64,000 nt of DNA, taken from CAZIZT01 sp964544085. GTDB lineage: Bacteria > Campylobacterota_A > Desulfurellia > Desulfurellales > Hippeaceae. Both the position numbers and the translations under genes were made by a program. Position 1 is the first letter of the stretch. Each line of letters starts with the position of its first letter. The notes beneath the pieces are model-generated. The model saw only the letters and a program-made list of their open reading frames with translations, ran no database searches and was not told where the DNA came from. The stretch spans positions 96,948 to 160,947 of the forward strand of contig CAZIZT010000007.1 of assembly GCA_964544085.1 (NCBI GenBank), read 5' to 3'. Positions 23,575-31,882 of this stretch are shown in pieces.

Positions 23575-24021
23575 CTAAATTTTCCTGAAGTATTCTTCCT
23601 TAAGCAGGTCAGCGCCCGCATTCAGCAGCTTTTCAATTGCCGTATCTATGTCTTCGAATTTGAAGAGCATAACGGCCTTTCCCTCCAGCGCATTGACGAA
23701 GGTGTACATGTACTCTATGTTTAGGTCAAGATCGCTTATGGTTTTTAAAAGCTCACTTAAACCACCACATCTGTCTTCAACACCAACGGCAAGCACATGG
23801 TTTTTCTTTACAATAAAGTCGTTATCTATCAACGCCCTGTACGCTGCGTCCGGTTTGTCCATAACAAATCGAAGTATGCCAAAGTCCATTGTATCAGCGA
23901 GGCTCATGGCTCTAATGTTAACGCCAGCCTCTTTTAGCACACGTGTAACGTTGTAGAATCTTCCCTTTTTGTTCTCTATAAATACGCTAATCTGTGTGAT
24001 TTTGTACTGTTGCTTATCCAT
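23575..24021 (-). CDS. Tandem ACT-domain protein next to paaK
   Basis: A 148-residue protein made of two ACT domains: ITQISVFIENKKGRFYNVTRVL with GVNIRAMSL, then VLAVGVEDRCGGLSELLKTI with LNIEYMYTF. ACT domains bind small ligands, usually amino acids. Such two-ACT proteins commonly lie beside PaaK and are presumed regulators of aromatic amino acid or arylacetate metabolism. ATG 24021 follows GGAGGG; an upstream in-frame start at 24060 lies in the -10 of the promoter. It heads a packed run down to xseA. Confidence 0.9.
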   Translation of the reverse strand: MDKQQYKITQISVFIENKKGRFYNVTRVLKEAGVNIRAMSLADTMDFGILRFVMDKPDAAYRALIDNDFIVKKNHVLAVGVEDRCGGLSELLKTISDLDLNIEYMYTFVNALEGKAVMLFKFEDIDTAIEKLLNAGADLLKEEYFRKI

Positions 24022-24059
24022 TGCTTTTGCCCTCCATTTTCTTTTGGCTACAAATATCA

Positions 24060-24088
24060 AGTATATCGTTTGACTGTGGTTTGTGCAA
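24060..24088 (-). promoter_or_regulatory. Promoter for the ACT-paaK-hit-lapAB-ruvA-xseA run
   Basis: On the minus strand TTGCAC (24088-24083) and TATACT (24065-24060) are 17 bases apart, about 40 bases before the ACT-gene ATG. Confidence 0.55.
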
Positions 24089-24111
24089 GTGAATTGTCAG
24101 CACAACAAGCT

Positions 24112-24444
24112 TTATTGGCCTATGGAGTTCAACAGACGGGTATGGAGCTCTATCTTGTTTTTAAGGAGTGTGTTGACAGCATCGACAAAGCAGAGCACTG
24201 CATCCCTGTTGTCGATAGTGTATCGTATATAATTGCCTTCCTTCTGCATGACAACAATGCCCTCTTTTTGAAGAACAGAGAGATGTTTCGAAATGGTAGA
24301 CTGGTTCTGTTCAAAGTGCTGTGCCAGATGGTTGACGCATTTGGCATCCTTCACCTCAAGCAGATACTCACAGATAGCAAGGCGCAGCGGATTCGCCAGC
24401 GCCTTGACTATCCTTGCCTTTGCCTCGTAGGTTTCAAAGTTCAT
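24112..24444 (-). CDS. ArsR-family winged-helix repressor
   Basis: A 110-residue ArsR/SmtB regulator. ALANPLRLAICEYLL is the dimer/alpha-1 region, and NQSTISKHLSVLQKEGIV the recognition helix, followed by the wing (MQKEGNYIRYTID). It lacks the ArsR CVCD and SmtB metal motifs. Cysteines are at 25, 36 and 85; Cys36 lies in the helix before the HTH and Cys85 in the C-terminal helix, an arrangement like persulfide- or redox-sensing members. It ends an operon with a TSUP permease and an FmdE-like protein (4-base overlap with the permease), whose promoter contains a palindrome likely to be its operator. Confidence 0.9.
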   Translation of the reverse strand: MNFETYEAKARIVKALANPLRLAICEYLLEVKDAKCVNHLAQHFEQNQSTISKHLSVLQKEGIVVMQKEGNYIRYTIDNRDAVLCFVDAVNTLLKNKIELHTRLLNSIGQ

Positions 24445-25220
24445 CTAAACCTCACACCAAACAAACCGAGCGTCAGTTTGATTGCTATAAGCAGGAGTAT
24501 TATAGCATAGATGCGTTTAATTGTCTTGGGTTTTGCGCGCTTAACCGTGAAACGTGCCCCCAGCTGGGAGCCGAGTAAAACAGCAATGACAAGCACACCG
24601 GTTGTAATTGGGTCGAAATGACCCTCTGCCACGTGACCCAGGAAACCGCTAACCGATGAGAATGTAACCACATAGGCTGTTGTTGCAGCTGCCCTTTTTG
24701 CCGAATACCCCATGCTCATGAGAATAGGAGCAGCAAGAAATCCGCCGCCTATTCCGAGCATGCCGCCAACAAAGCCAATAATAAGCCCTGAGATACCACC
24801 GTAAATGAGACGCTTGTGGAACTCTATAAGCCTATCCTGATCGGGAGCCCTTGTTGATATGAATACCTTTGCCGCTGCGAGCAATACGGCAATAATGAAC
24901 ATGATCAATACGATTCTTGTTGGTATGTAGGTGACAACGTAAGCACCAACAGGAGCGCCGATAATGGCTGAGAGCGCAAAGGGTAGAGCACCTTTGTAAT
25001 CTATGAGCTTGGCTTTGTGGTAGGGAATCATTGCAAGCCCTGTGTTTAGGCCATTGAGAAGCAAACCGAGCGGTATGGCAACGCTTTTTAGGTCAAACCC
25101 GAGCCATTTCATTACGGGTACGTATACCATACCGCCGCCGAGGCCCAGCATGGCAAATAGAAACGAGGCTGCCCAGATAACAAAGAACGCAATTGTAAGA
25201 ATCAGGACAGATGGCGTCAT
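24441..25220 (-). CDS. TSUP (TauE/SafE) family membrane transporter
   Basis: A 259-residue permease with about eight hydrophobic helices in two repeats; the repeats begin LFAMLGLGGGMVYVPVMKWLG and IIGFVGGMLGIGGGFLAAPIL-like, the glycine-rich TSUP signature. Members export sulfite, sulfoacetate or organosulfur anions or import related substrates. Substrate unproven; the adjacent Cys-containing ArsR repressor favours a sulfur-related role. Confidence 0.9.
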   Translation of the reverse strand: MTPSVLILTIAFFVIWAASFLFAMLGLGGGMVYVPVMKWLGFDLKSVAIPLGLLLNGLNTGLAMIPYHKAKLIDYKGALPFALSAIIGAPVGAYVVTYIPTRIVLIMFIIAVLLAAAKVFISTRAPDQDRLIEFHKRLIYGGISGLIIGFVGGMLGIGGGFLAAPILMSMGYSAKRAAATTAYVVTFSSVSGFLGHVAEGHFDPITTGVLVIAVLLGSQLGARFTVKRAKPKTIKRIYAIILLLIAIKLTLGLFGVRFR

Positions 25221-25244
25221 AACCCCTCCCTTACAAACGCAACT

Positions 25245-25913
25245 TTAGATCAACCTGGCAAAACTGAAGCATTCAAGGCAGACCTTTTTGCCGTCTTCCA
25301 CGCGCAGATAATTTTCGGCAACAGCATCAGAGCACTTTTCACAGAAGGCTAAATTAAACGATGATTTTGCATTCTCTGGCTGATAATCAAAGGGTCCCTC
25401 AACCCGCACGATCTCTTCAAGCGGCTTGCCAAATAGCCCCAGAAAGGCTTTCTTTGCAACCTCCTGATCGACCTGGGCCGGAGGTATTCCCTTTATCCTG
25501 TACTCCTTGATGAACGGTGCATCAAACGCAGCTTGCATGATTTCAGGTTTTACTGTTACCTTAACAGCTCGTTTTGCTTTTTTGTCTATCAGCAGGTATG
25601 CCCACTTTCCCATCGGCTCTTTCTTCATGATACCCTTTCCGAAGGTGCATCCCGTTGCAAACTGCACACCATCAGCAAAGCATCCGCCCGCGTGGTGGTC
25701 GCCCACATAGACGATTACCTCTTTGTCCATGCTTAGCTCACGGGTTACACCAAGCGCCTTTAAGCCTGCAAGCCCTGCAAGATAACCCATAGGCATACCA
25801 CCGCAAAAATGCCCATGAATGTTCAATGCGCTGTAGAGCAACTCCTTTTCACTCTCGTCGAGTGATGTAATGCTCTCAACGATCGCTTTGTGGTTTGAGA
25901 AGTACTCCTTCAT
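25245..25913 (-). CDS. FmdE-family protein with C-terminal zinc ribbon
   Basis: A 222-residue protein of the FmdE family (named after a formylmethanofuran dehydrogenase-associated subunit, but widespread in bacteria without that enzyme). HGHFCGGMPMGYLAG is the N-terminal signature with a His-Cys metal site. GDHHAGGCFADGVQFATGCTFGKG is the second conserved block with more Cys/His. CEKC with CLEC near the end forms a zinc ribbon. The molecular function is not established. It is first in a three-gene operon (fmdE-like, TSUP, arsR). Confidence 0.85.
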   Translation of the reverse strand: MKEYFSNHKAIVESITSLDESEKELLYSALNIHGHFCGGMPMGYLAGLAGLKALGVTRELSMDKEVIVYVGDHHAGGCFADGVQFATGCTFGKGIMKKEPMGKWAYLLIDKKAKRAVKVTVKPEIMQAAFDAPFIKEYRIKGIPPAQVDQEVAKKAFLGLFGKPLEEIVRVEGPFDYQPENAKSSFNLAFCEKCSDAVAENYLRVEDGKKVCLECFSFARLI

Positions 25914-25944
25914 TGCTTCACCTCCAGTAATGGTTTCTGTGGTA

Positions 25945-25972
25945 ACTATATTCCAATATTCGAATATGTCAA
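25945..25972 (-). promoter_or_regulatory. Promoter with embedded ArsR-type operator for fmdE-TSUP-arsR
   Basis: On the minus strand TTGACA (25972-25967) and TATAGT (25950-25945) are 16 bases apart. The spacer contains a perfect 12-base palindrome ATATTCGAATAT (25956-25967), overlapped by a second, weaker TATTGGAATA. Position between -35 and -10 is ideal for repression. Confidence 0.75.
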
Positions 25973-26032
25973 GAAACTAATAAGTCCCAATTTCAATAAA
26001 ATTTACATTTTGCATTTTTTTGACGCCGAGCA

Positions 26033-26061
26033 TTGACACACTAAGCTGGATTAAATACACT
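26033..26061 (+). promoter_or_regulatory. Promoter for the soluble chemoreceptor gene
   Basis: TTGACA (26033-26038) and TACACT (26056-26061) with a 17-base spacer. The leader of about 97 bases ends in AAGGAGGGGG before ATG 26165. Confidence 0.6.
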
Positions 26062-26164
26062 TAGATAACAAATAGATGCGGTTTCTGGTAAAGACGCCAA
26101 TATTCAGCCGCGATTGCTCTTTACAATTAAGTAAATCAGTTAATTCAAAAAGGAGGGGGATAAG

Positions 26165-27259
26165 ATGGGCAGAAACGACAACGCAAGAGGTATCGACGCT
26201 TTAAAGGAACGCTTGGTTCAGCTTGAGGAGGAAAACAGACAGCTTAAACGAAGACTGTTGGAGCTTGAGGAGCAAAGCTCAAAGGCGAAAACTGCCGTTA
26301 AGGAGAACAGACTTAAAAACGCCCTACTTGATGCATTTACGGATGGTTGCATGGATGGTCTTGGGAATATTCAGGAGGGTGTAGAGCGAGACATAGACTC
26401 GCTTGATGAGATATACGATTTAAACAAAAGTAACATGGAGGAAATGGTTCGAACAAAGGAAAATGCATCGAGCATCTTCAGTGTTGAAACAATTAACTCC
26501 ATAGCGGGAGACCTCAAGAATGATGCCGATGCGCTGAACAAAAGTGTGGAGGAGATAAGCAAGGTCATAAACCTGATCAAGGATATCTCAAGTCAGACCA
26601 ATCTGCTTGCTCTTAATGCTGCTATTGAGGCGGCTCGTGCGGGCGAACACGGACGCGGTTTTGGTGTGGTTGCAGAGGAGGTAAGAAAGCTTGCTGAAAA
26701 GACACAGAGAGCCACAAGTGAGGTGGAGGCAAGTATAAAGGAGCTCAAGTCCAATGCAACAGAGTTAACCGACAATAGCCAGAGGCTTGAAAAAGAAGCC
26801 AGCAGTGCCAATGCAAACCTGACCAATTTTCAGGAGAAGTTGCAGGCGATCATTGAAAACGCTGAACGAATCAATCAGGATACACGCAGGATTAGCTACA
26901 ACCTCTTTACCAACCTTGCAAAAATAGATCATGTGCTGTTTAAGACGAAAGCCTACCACAGTATATTTACAAACAGGGAGATTCAGCTGCCCACAGAACG
27001 CGAGTGCCGGTTTGGTAAGTGGTATGCCGGTGAAGCATTGAAGCTTTTTGGTGATACGCCGAGTTTTGCGCGCATAGATGAGCCGCATCGTAGGGTGCAC
27101 ACGAAGGCTACCGAGGCGCTTGAGTGTATACGAAGTGATGCCTGCTTAAGCGACATTGATGGCGTGGTGGCAGACTTTAAACAGATGGAAGAAGCAAGCA
27201 GGGAGCTCTTCGATCTGCTTGATAGTATGGTGGATGAGGCAAAGCAATTAACGGAATAG
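26165..27259 (+). CDS. Soluble methyl-accepting chemotaxis protein with CZB zinc domain
   Basis: A 364-residue cytoplasmic chemoreceptor with no membrane span. Residues 8-45 form a coiled coil, followed by the signalling hairpin with the tip INLIKDISSQTNLLALNAAI-type sequence and EHGRGFGVVAEEVRKLAEKT. The last third is a CZB (chemoreceptor zinc-binding) domain with DHVLFKTKAY, the CRFGKWYAGEAL motif, and EPHRRVHTKA giving the His/Cys ligands. CZB receptors sense zinc, pH or oxidants such as hypochlorous acid. The gene ends one base from tRNA-Leu on the other strand. No che genes are in this window. Confidence 0.92.
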   Translation: MGRNDNARGIDALKERLVQLEEENRQLKRRLLELEEQSSKAKTAVKENRLKNALLDAFTDGCMDGLGNIQEGVERDIDSLDEIYDLNKSNMEEMVRTKENASSIFSVETINSIAGDLKNDADALNKSVEEISKVINLIKDISSQTNLLALNAAIEAARAGEHGRGFGVVAEEVRKLAEKTQRATSEVEASIKELKSNATELTDNSQRLEKEASSANANLTNFQEKLQAIIENAERINQDTRRISYNLFTNLAKIDHVLFKTKAYHSIFTNREIQLPTERECRFGKWYAGEALKLFGDTPSFARIDEPHRRVHTKATEALECIRSDACLSDIDGVVADFKQMEEASRELFDLLDSMVDEAKQLTE

Positions 27260-27260
27260 C

Positions 27261-27345
27261 TGGTGCGAGCGGGGAGACTCGAACTCCCACGCCTTGCGGC
27301 ACCAGATCCTAAGTCTGGCGCGTCTACCAATTCCGCCACGCTCGC
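27261..27345 (-). tRNA. tRNA-Leu (anticodon TAG)
   Basis: Reads GCGAGCG...CGCTCGC for the acceptor stem, with AGACTTAGGATCT giving anticodon TAG, a long variable arm of class II tRNA, the TTCGAGTC T-arm and an encoded CCA (27263-27261). Confidence 0.95.
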
Positions 27346-27358
27346 AACGGTAGGAATC

Positions 27359-27387
27359 TGTATAGCAAACTGAAACACGCATGTCAA
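27359..27387 (-). promoter_or_regulatory. Promoter for tRNA-Leu(TAG)
   Basis: On the minus strand TTGACA (27387-27382) and TATACA (27364-27359) are 17 bases apart, ending 14 bases before the mature tRNA 5' end. Confidence 0.75.
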
Positions 27388-27412
27388 GAACGGCTATGAG
27401 GGTTCCGTTGTC

Positions 27413-28090
27413 TTAAGGGGCTACGGATTCTTTGCGTATAAACTCTACCACCTCGTCCGTGCTGTCTGTGATTACAAACAGATCGAGATCCCTTTGCGAG
27501 ATGTATCTGCGTTTGAGAAGATTCTCCATCAGAGCAAGAAATGGTTTCCAGAACTCGCTTCCAAACAGCACGACGGGAAAGGCACCGATCTTGTTGGTTT
27601 GCTTCAGTGTTAGGCTTTCAAACAGCTCATCCATTGTTCCAAATCCGCCTGGCATCACAACGAATGCCACCGCGTATTTCATAAAGGTCACCTTGCGCGT
27701 GAAAAAGTAGCGAAAGTTTAGCGGCAAATTAACGTATGGATTCATCTCCTGTTCGTGTGGTAGGTCGATGTTTAACCCGATAGAGATACCACCCACATCG
27801 TAAGCTCCCCTGTTTGCAGCTTCCATAGCGCCACCGCCACCACCTGTTATGATGGCATATCCAGCCTCGGATAGTTTCCTGGCTATCTCGTAGGTCTTTT
27901 TGTAGTAGTGGTCGTTTTCATCGATTCTTGCACTGCCGAAAATTGATACAGCCGGGCCCAGGGAATCCAGTTCTTCAAAGGCATCGGTAAACTCTGATAC
28001 TACACGAAAGATACGCCAAACATCTTTGTTTTTGTCCCTATTTTCCAGAAACTCTTTCTGGATATCCCTGAAAAGCATGTTTCTTCTCAT
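27413..28090 (-). CDS. LOG-family (TIGR00730) protein
   Basis: A 225-residue LOG-family protein. VSIFGSARIDENDHYY, AIITGGGGGAMEAANRGAYD and MPGGFGTMDELFE (the PGGxGTxxE motif) are the family marks. Members hydrolyse nucleoside 5'-monophosphates, releasing ribose 5-phosphate and a base; the plant LOG enzymes activate cytokinins. They are often misnamed lysine decarboxylases. The ATG overlaps the uspA stop (ATGA). Last in a run starting with the PHP hydrolase. Confidence 0.9.
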   Translation of the reverse strand: MRRNMLFRDIQKEFLENRDKNKDVWRIFRVVSEFTDAFEELDSLGPAVSIFGSARIDENDHYYKKTYEIARKLSEAGYAIITGGGGGAMEAANRGAYDVGGISIGLNIDLPHEQEMNPYVNLPLNFRYFFTRKVTFMKYAVAFVVMPGGFGTMDELFESLTLKQTNKIGAFPVVLFGSEFWKPFLALMENLLKRRYISQRDLDLFVITDSTDEVVEFIRKESVAP

Positions 28091-28920
28091 CTAACCACCA
28101 GGATCGGGAAGTCCGTCTTTTTGTGAAGGATCGTTTCGGTGGTGCTGCCAAGCAGCATTTCAAGCAGTCTGCTTTTGGAGTATGCGCCAATGAACAGTAG
28201 AGGCTTTTCCTGCTCGCGCGTGAACTGAACAATAGAGTCTGCAACATCCTTGGAGTAGATGAACTTTTTAAAGATGTAGGTTGGTAGAACAGAAAAGAGC
28301 TTATCCGCCTTTTGCTCATCCGTGCCTATGTGAATTATTTTGATCTCTGTTTTTTCAAAGTGCTCTTTGTAAGACTTTGCATACTCCAGAGCAAGATCAG
28401 CAACGTGACTGCCGTCGTATGCGACTACCAGCGTCTTGGGAGTCATGAAATGCTCGTTTGCCACAAAAAGGGGCTTCTCCAGCCTGCGCATGACGGGCTC
28501 TATGTTTGATCCCAGTATTCCTCGTTCGAAAGATGCGTTTACACCCTTTTTCCCTATAAACACAAGATCCGATTTTTCCGAATAGTCAAGTATTGTCGAT
28601 GATACTATGCCCGTTTCCATAACCGTCTCTATATCCACACCGTAGAATTCGGCGATTTCCTTGAATGAGGTTAGAATGTTCTTGCCCTTCTCCTCGAGCA
28701 TAGCTTTTATCTTGCCTGAGAAGTTAGCAAACGGTTCAAGGCCAAGCACGCCGCTTAAGTCGTACATAAAGGGACCTTCAAGCTGAAGGATATCTATCAC
28801 ATGGAGAGCCGTAAGCTTTGCTTTATAGGCTTTAGCGATATACGATGAATACTTCATCACCGCTGTTGAATAGTCGCTCGCATCAACACACGCCAGTATC
28901 TTTTCAATCTTTATCGCCAT
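28087..28920 (-). CDS. Universal stress protein, tandem UspA domains
   Basis: A 277-residue protein with two UspA domains. The first begins ILACVDASDYSTAVMKYS and the second TLVVAYDGSHVADLALEYA. The C-terminal domain has the G-2x-G-9x-G(S/T) type nucleotide site near FIGAYSKSRLLEMLLGSTTE. Likely ATP-binding and cytoplasmic, with a stress-survival role. Overlaps ftsH by 17 bases. Confidence 0.92.
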   Translation of the reverse strand: MAIKIEKILACVDASDYSTAVMKYSSYIAKAYKAKLTALHVIDILQLEGPFMYDLSGVLGLEPFANFSGKIKAMLEEKGKNILTSFKEIAEFYGVDIETVMETGIVSSTILDYSEKSDLVFIGKKGVNASFERGILGSNIEPVMRRLEKPLFVANEHFMTPKTLVVAYDGSHVADLALEYAKSYKEHFEKTEIKIIHIGTDEQKADKLFSVLPTYIFKKFIYSKDVADSIVQFTREQEKPLLFIGAYSKSRLLEMLLGSTTETILHKKTDFPILVVR

Positions 28921-30745
28921 CTTCTTCCTCCATTATCGTTTTTAGCTCCTCTTCGTTGATTACCTCTTTCTCCAGCAGCTCCCTGGAGAGCCTTTCGAGT
29001 TTATCCCTTTTTTGCATCAGGATATTTTTTGCCTTCTCGTAGCACTCCTTCAGGATACGGTTAATCTCTTCGTCTATCAACTCCTTGGTTTTTTCGCTGA
29101 TTTCGTCCCTTTCCTTGAATAGACCTTCAGTTGTTAAAAACTTGCCTGCTGTTGGCTTTTCTACGATCATCAGTCCGAGTCGTTCATCCATGCCGAATTG
29201 GGTCACCATAGCCCTAACGATGTCTGTGGCTCGCATCAGATCGTTCTGTGCTCCTGTGGATACGTTTCCGAAGACGATCTCCTCTGCTGCCCTGCCACCG
29301 AAGAGAACCGTAACCTTGTCGAGCATCTCTTCACGGGTAATAAGGTATTTCTCATCCGTGGGCAACTGCTGGGTGTACCCAAGTGCCGATAGTCCGCGAG
29401 GGACAATCGATATCTTGTGCACAGGGTCAGCACCCGGCAACAGATAGGCAATTATTGCATGACCGGATTCGTGATAAGCCACGCGCCTTTTCTCGTCCTC
29501 TTTGATCACCCTGTTTTTCTTCTTCAAACCTGCAAGCTGTCGCTCTATTGCTTCCTCGAAGTGTTCCATATGCACAGCGTCGCTATTTTCTCTTGCTGCA
29601 AGCAGTGCAGCCTCGTTTACTATGTTAGCAAGGTCTGCACCCACAAGCCCCGGTGTCATCTGGGCAAGTGTTTTTATGTCCACATCATCGCCCACCTTGA
29701 TTTTCTTGATATGCACCCTTAGTATTGCTTCCCTGCCTTTAACGTCGGGTTTATCTACGATTATCTGCCTGTCAAACCTGCCGGGTCTCAGCAGCGCAGG
29801 ATCCAGTATTTCAGGTCTGTTTGTTGCAGCCATGATAATAACGCCTGTAGATGAGTCGAAGCCGTCCATTTCTGCAAGGAGCTGGTTCAGCGTCTGTTCC
29901 CTTTCATCGTTTGATGTTATCGTGTTGAGAGCCCTGCTTTTGCCTATGGCGTCTATTTCGTCGATGAACACGATGCAGGGCGATAGCTTTTTGGCTTCGT
30001 TGAAAAGATCCCTTACCCTGCTTGCTCCAACACCTACGAACATCTCCACAAACTCCGAGCCGCTTATGCTGATAAAGGGGACACCTGCTTCGCCAGCCGT
30101 TGCTTTTGCAAGCAGTGTTTTGCCTGTACCAGGTGCACCAACAAGCAGAACACCTTTAGGAGCCCTGCCCCCGAGTCTCTGGTAGCGCTGGGGATCTTTA
30201 AGGTACTCCACGATTTCTTCTATCTCCTGTTTTGCCTCATCCACACCAGCAACATCGCTGAATTTGACGTTGGGTTTCTCGTTTAGATATACCTTAAAAC
30301 GGCTTTTTCCAAAACCAAACAGACTGCCGCTTGCGCCCCGCATCCGCTTCGTCATCAGCCACCAGATGAAAAACAGAAAACCAAACGGCAATACCCATCC
30401 GAAGATAAAGTTGGTAAACCAGGTATTGGTGACTGTGCCTGAGAAGACCACATGGTGTTGCTCAAGCTCCTTTACCAGGTCCGGATCGTTTATTGCAACC
30501 GTGATAAACTGCTTTTTGGCGCCGTGCTTGTCGATATAGATGCCCTTTATGTATTTGTCGGATATGATGCAGCTTTTGACGCGGTTCTCCTTGACCAGCT
30601 GCTTGAACTGGGAATAGGGAATGGTTGTCTTCTGTGTGGTGAAGTAGGATTGATACAGGTAGAACAGCAGAATGCCTATCAAGATGTAAATCAGAGAGAA
30701 GCGTGAAAAATTGGAGAGATTCTTTTTGTTGTTTTTGTCATCCAT
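28904..30745 (-). CDS. ftsH: ATP-dependent zinc metalloprotease FtsH
   Basis: A 613-residue membrane protease. Two transmembrane helices (about 14-32 and 114-132) flank a periplasmic domain. The AAA domain has GAPGTGKTLLAKATAGEA, FIDEIDAIG, and the second region of homology with ATNRPEILDPALLRPGRFD. The zinc site is HESGHAIIAY. It degrades unassembled membrane proteins and, in many Gram-negatives, LpxC through LapB, which is also encoded in this window. Confidence 0.97.
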   Translation of the reverse strand: MDDKNNKKNLSNFSRFSLIYILIGILLFYLYQSYFTTQKTTIPYSQFKQLVKENRVKSCIISDKYIKGIYIDKHGAKKQFITVAINDPDLVKELEQHHVVFSGTVTNTWFTNFIFGWVLPFGFLFFIWWLMTKRMRGASGSLFGFGKSRFKVYLNEKPNVKFSDVAGVDEAKQEIEEIVEYLKDPQRYQRLGGRAPKGVLLVGAPGTGKTLLAKATAGEAGVPFISISGSEFVEMFVGVGASRVRDLFNEAKKLSPCIVFIDEIDAIGKSRALNTITSNDEREQTLNQLLAEMDGFDSSTGVIIMAATNRPEILDPALLRPGRFDRQIIVDKPDVKGREAILRVHIKKIKVGDDVDIKTLAQMTPGLVGADLANIVNEAALLAARENSDAVHMEHFEEAIERQLAGLKKKNRVIKEDEKRRVAYHESGHAIIAYLLPGADPVHKISIVPRGLSALGYTQQLPTDEKYLITREEMLDKVTVLFGGRAAEEIVFGNVSTGAQNDLMRATDIVRAMVTQFGMDERLGLMIVEKPTAGKFLTTEGLFKERDEISEKTKELIDEEINRILKECYEKAKNILMQKRDKLERLSRELLEKEVINEEELKTIMEEEDGDKD

Positions 30746-30757
30746 GGTGACTACCCG

Positions 30758-31882
30758 CTACTGTTTGCTTGAGATTTCATAGATATCGCCATCTCGTGAA
30801 ATTAGATAGAGCCTGTTGTTGTACAGCAGGATATGTGAGCTGAAGTCGCTGTCTATGTTATGTTTTATGTCCATGATCTTGCCCTTGAGTGCGTCCAGTA
30901 CAACGAGTGTGCCGTCCTGCGTGATTGCGTAGAGGAAGTTTCCAACAAGTTTGATTGCGAATATGTTTCCCTTTAATGTCAGTTTCTTCTTCCAGATGGT
31001 TTCGCCATTGTCATTGTCAAGCGCCATAACATCGCCTGTTTCGTCAGCCAGAAAAAGCCCGAATATGTTTTCCTGCAGGTTGGAGTAACTTGATATCTCT
31101 CTGCGCCACACAAGTGAACCGTCCTTTGCGGATATGGCTTGTGTATAGCCGTTGACACTTGTAACAAATATCCTGTTAGATCCTTTGGGCGTGGCATCTG
31201 AGTCTATGAACATACTACCTTTCCCCACCTGCACGCTGAACAATAGGTCGCCTTTATAGGAGATCTTTGCCACACTACCGTCGCTAAAACCTGTGCATAT
31301 GCCATCTGGCAAAAACAGGAGTCCGGCTGTAGAGCGGATATCCATTGTGCCGGGTAGACCGTTTGAGTAACTCCAGAGGACCTTGAGCGTTTTGGGGTCC
31401 ATACAGGTTACTGTATCATCTTCTGTGATTACGTAGAGTCTGGCGCCATGCATGTAAATGCGTTCCATAACGGGGAAGGCAAGCTGTCTTTTTGCAAGCA
31501 CCTTGCCGTTTTTTAGGGAGAGTTTATATAAGACACCCCCTGTGGTTGCAGCATAGAGGGTTTTCTGTGTTACAAGAACTCCAGCTTCAATGGGTTTTTT
31601 GAGCCGTGCAACGAGTTTTTTTGATCCCTTTATGGGGTCCACAGCATAGATCCTGCCGTCAAGGTTGCCTATGTAGAGGCGACCGTTACGTGCGAATAAC
31701 ACTGCTTTGTAGCCCACATCTCCCACATCTGCCACATATCTAACCTTAACGGGCGGGGCAAGAGGAGCCTGTGTGGGTTTGGGCTTCTCTTCGATTCTCA
31801 AAACCAGCTTCTTTGAGCTTGAGCAGGAAGAAACGGTAGCCACAAGGAGAAGGAGTAGCAGTACCTTAAGCGCGTTTCTCAT
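30758..31882 (-). CDS. Beta-propeller (PQQ-repeat, BamB-like) lipoprotein
   Basis: A 374-residue exported lipoprotein. From ATG 31882 it begins MRNALKVLLLLLLVATVSSC, a signal peptide with lipobox Cys20. The rest is a run of about seven blade repeats such as LYIGNLDGRIYAVDPIKGSK, LYAATTGGVLYKLSLKNGKV and IFVTSVNGYTQAISAKDGSL, the PQQ-like propeller of BamB. A role in outer-membrane protein assembly is possible but not shown; no other bam gene is nearby. AGGAG (31892-31888) supports this start. The start lies 17 bases inside the end of the PHP gene. Confidence 0.82.
   Translation of the reverse strand: MRNALKVLLLLLLVATVSSCSSSKKLVLRIEEKPKPTQAPLAPPVKVRYVADVGDVGYKAVLFARNGRLYIGNLDGRIYAVDPIKGSKKLVARLKKPIEAGVLVTQKTLYAATTGGVLYKLSLKNGKVLAKRQLAFPVMERIYMHGARLYVITEDDTVTCMDPKTLKVLWSYSNGLPGTMDIRSTAGLLFLPDGICTGFSDGSVAKISYKGDLLFSVQVGKGSMFIDSDATPKGSNRIFVTSVNGYTQAISAKDGSLVWRREISSYSNLQENIFGLFLADETGDVMALDNDNGETIWKKKLTLKGNIFAIKLVGNFLYAITQDGTLVVLDALKGKIMDIKHNIDSDFSSHILLYNNRLYLISRDGDIYEISSKQ

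Noticed and set aside
27413..28090. Lysine decarboxylase annotation
   Set aside because: The PGGxGTxxE motif marks the LOG nucleotide hydrolase family; lysine decarboxylase is a historic misnaming.
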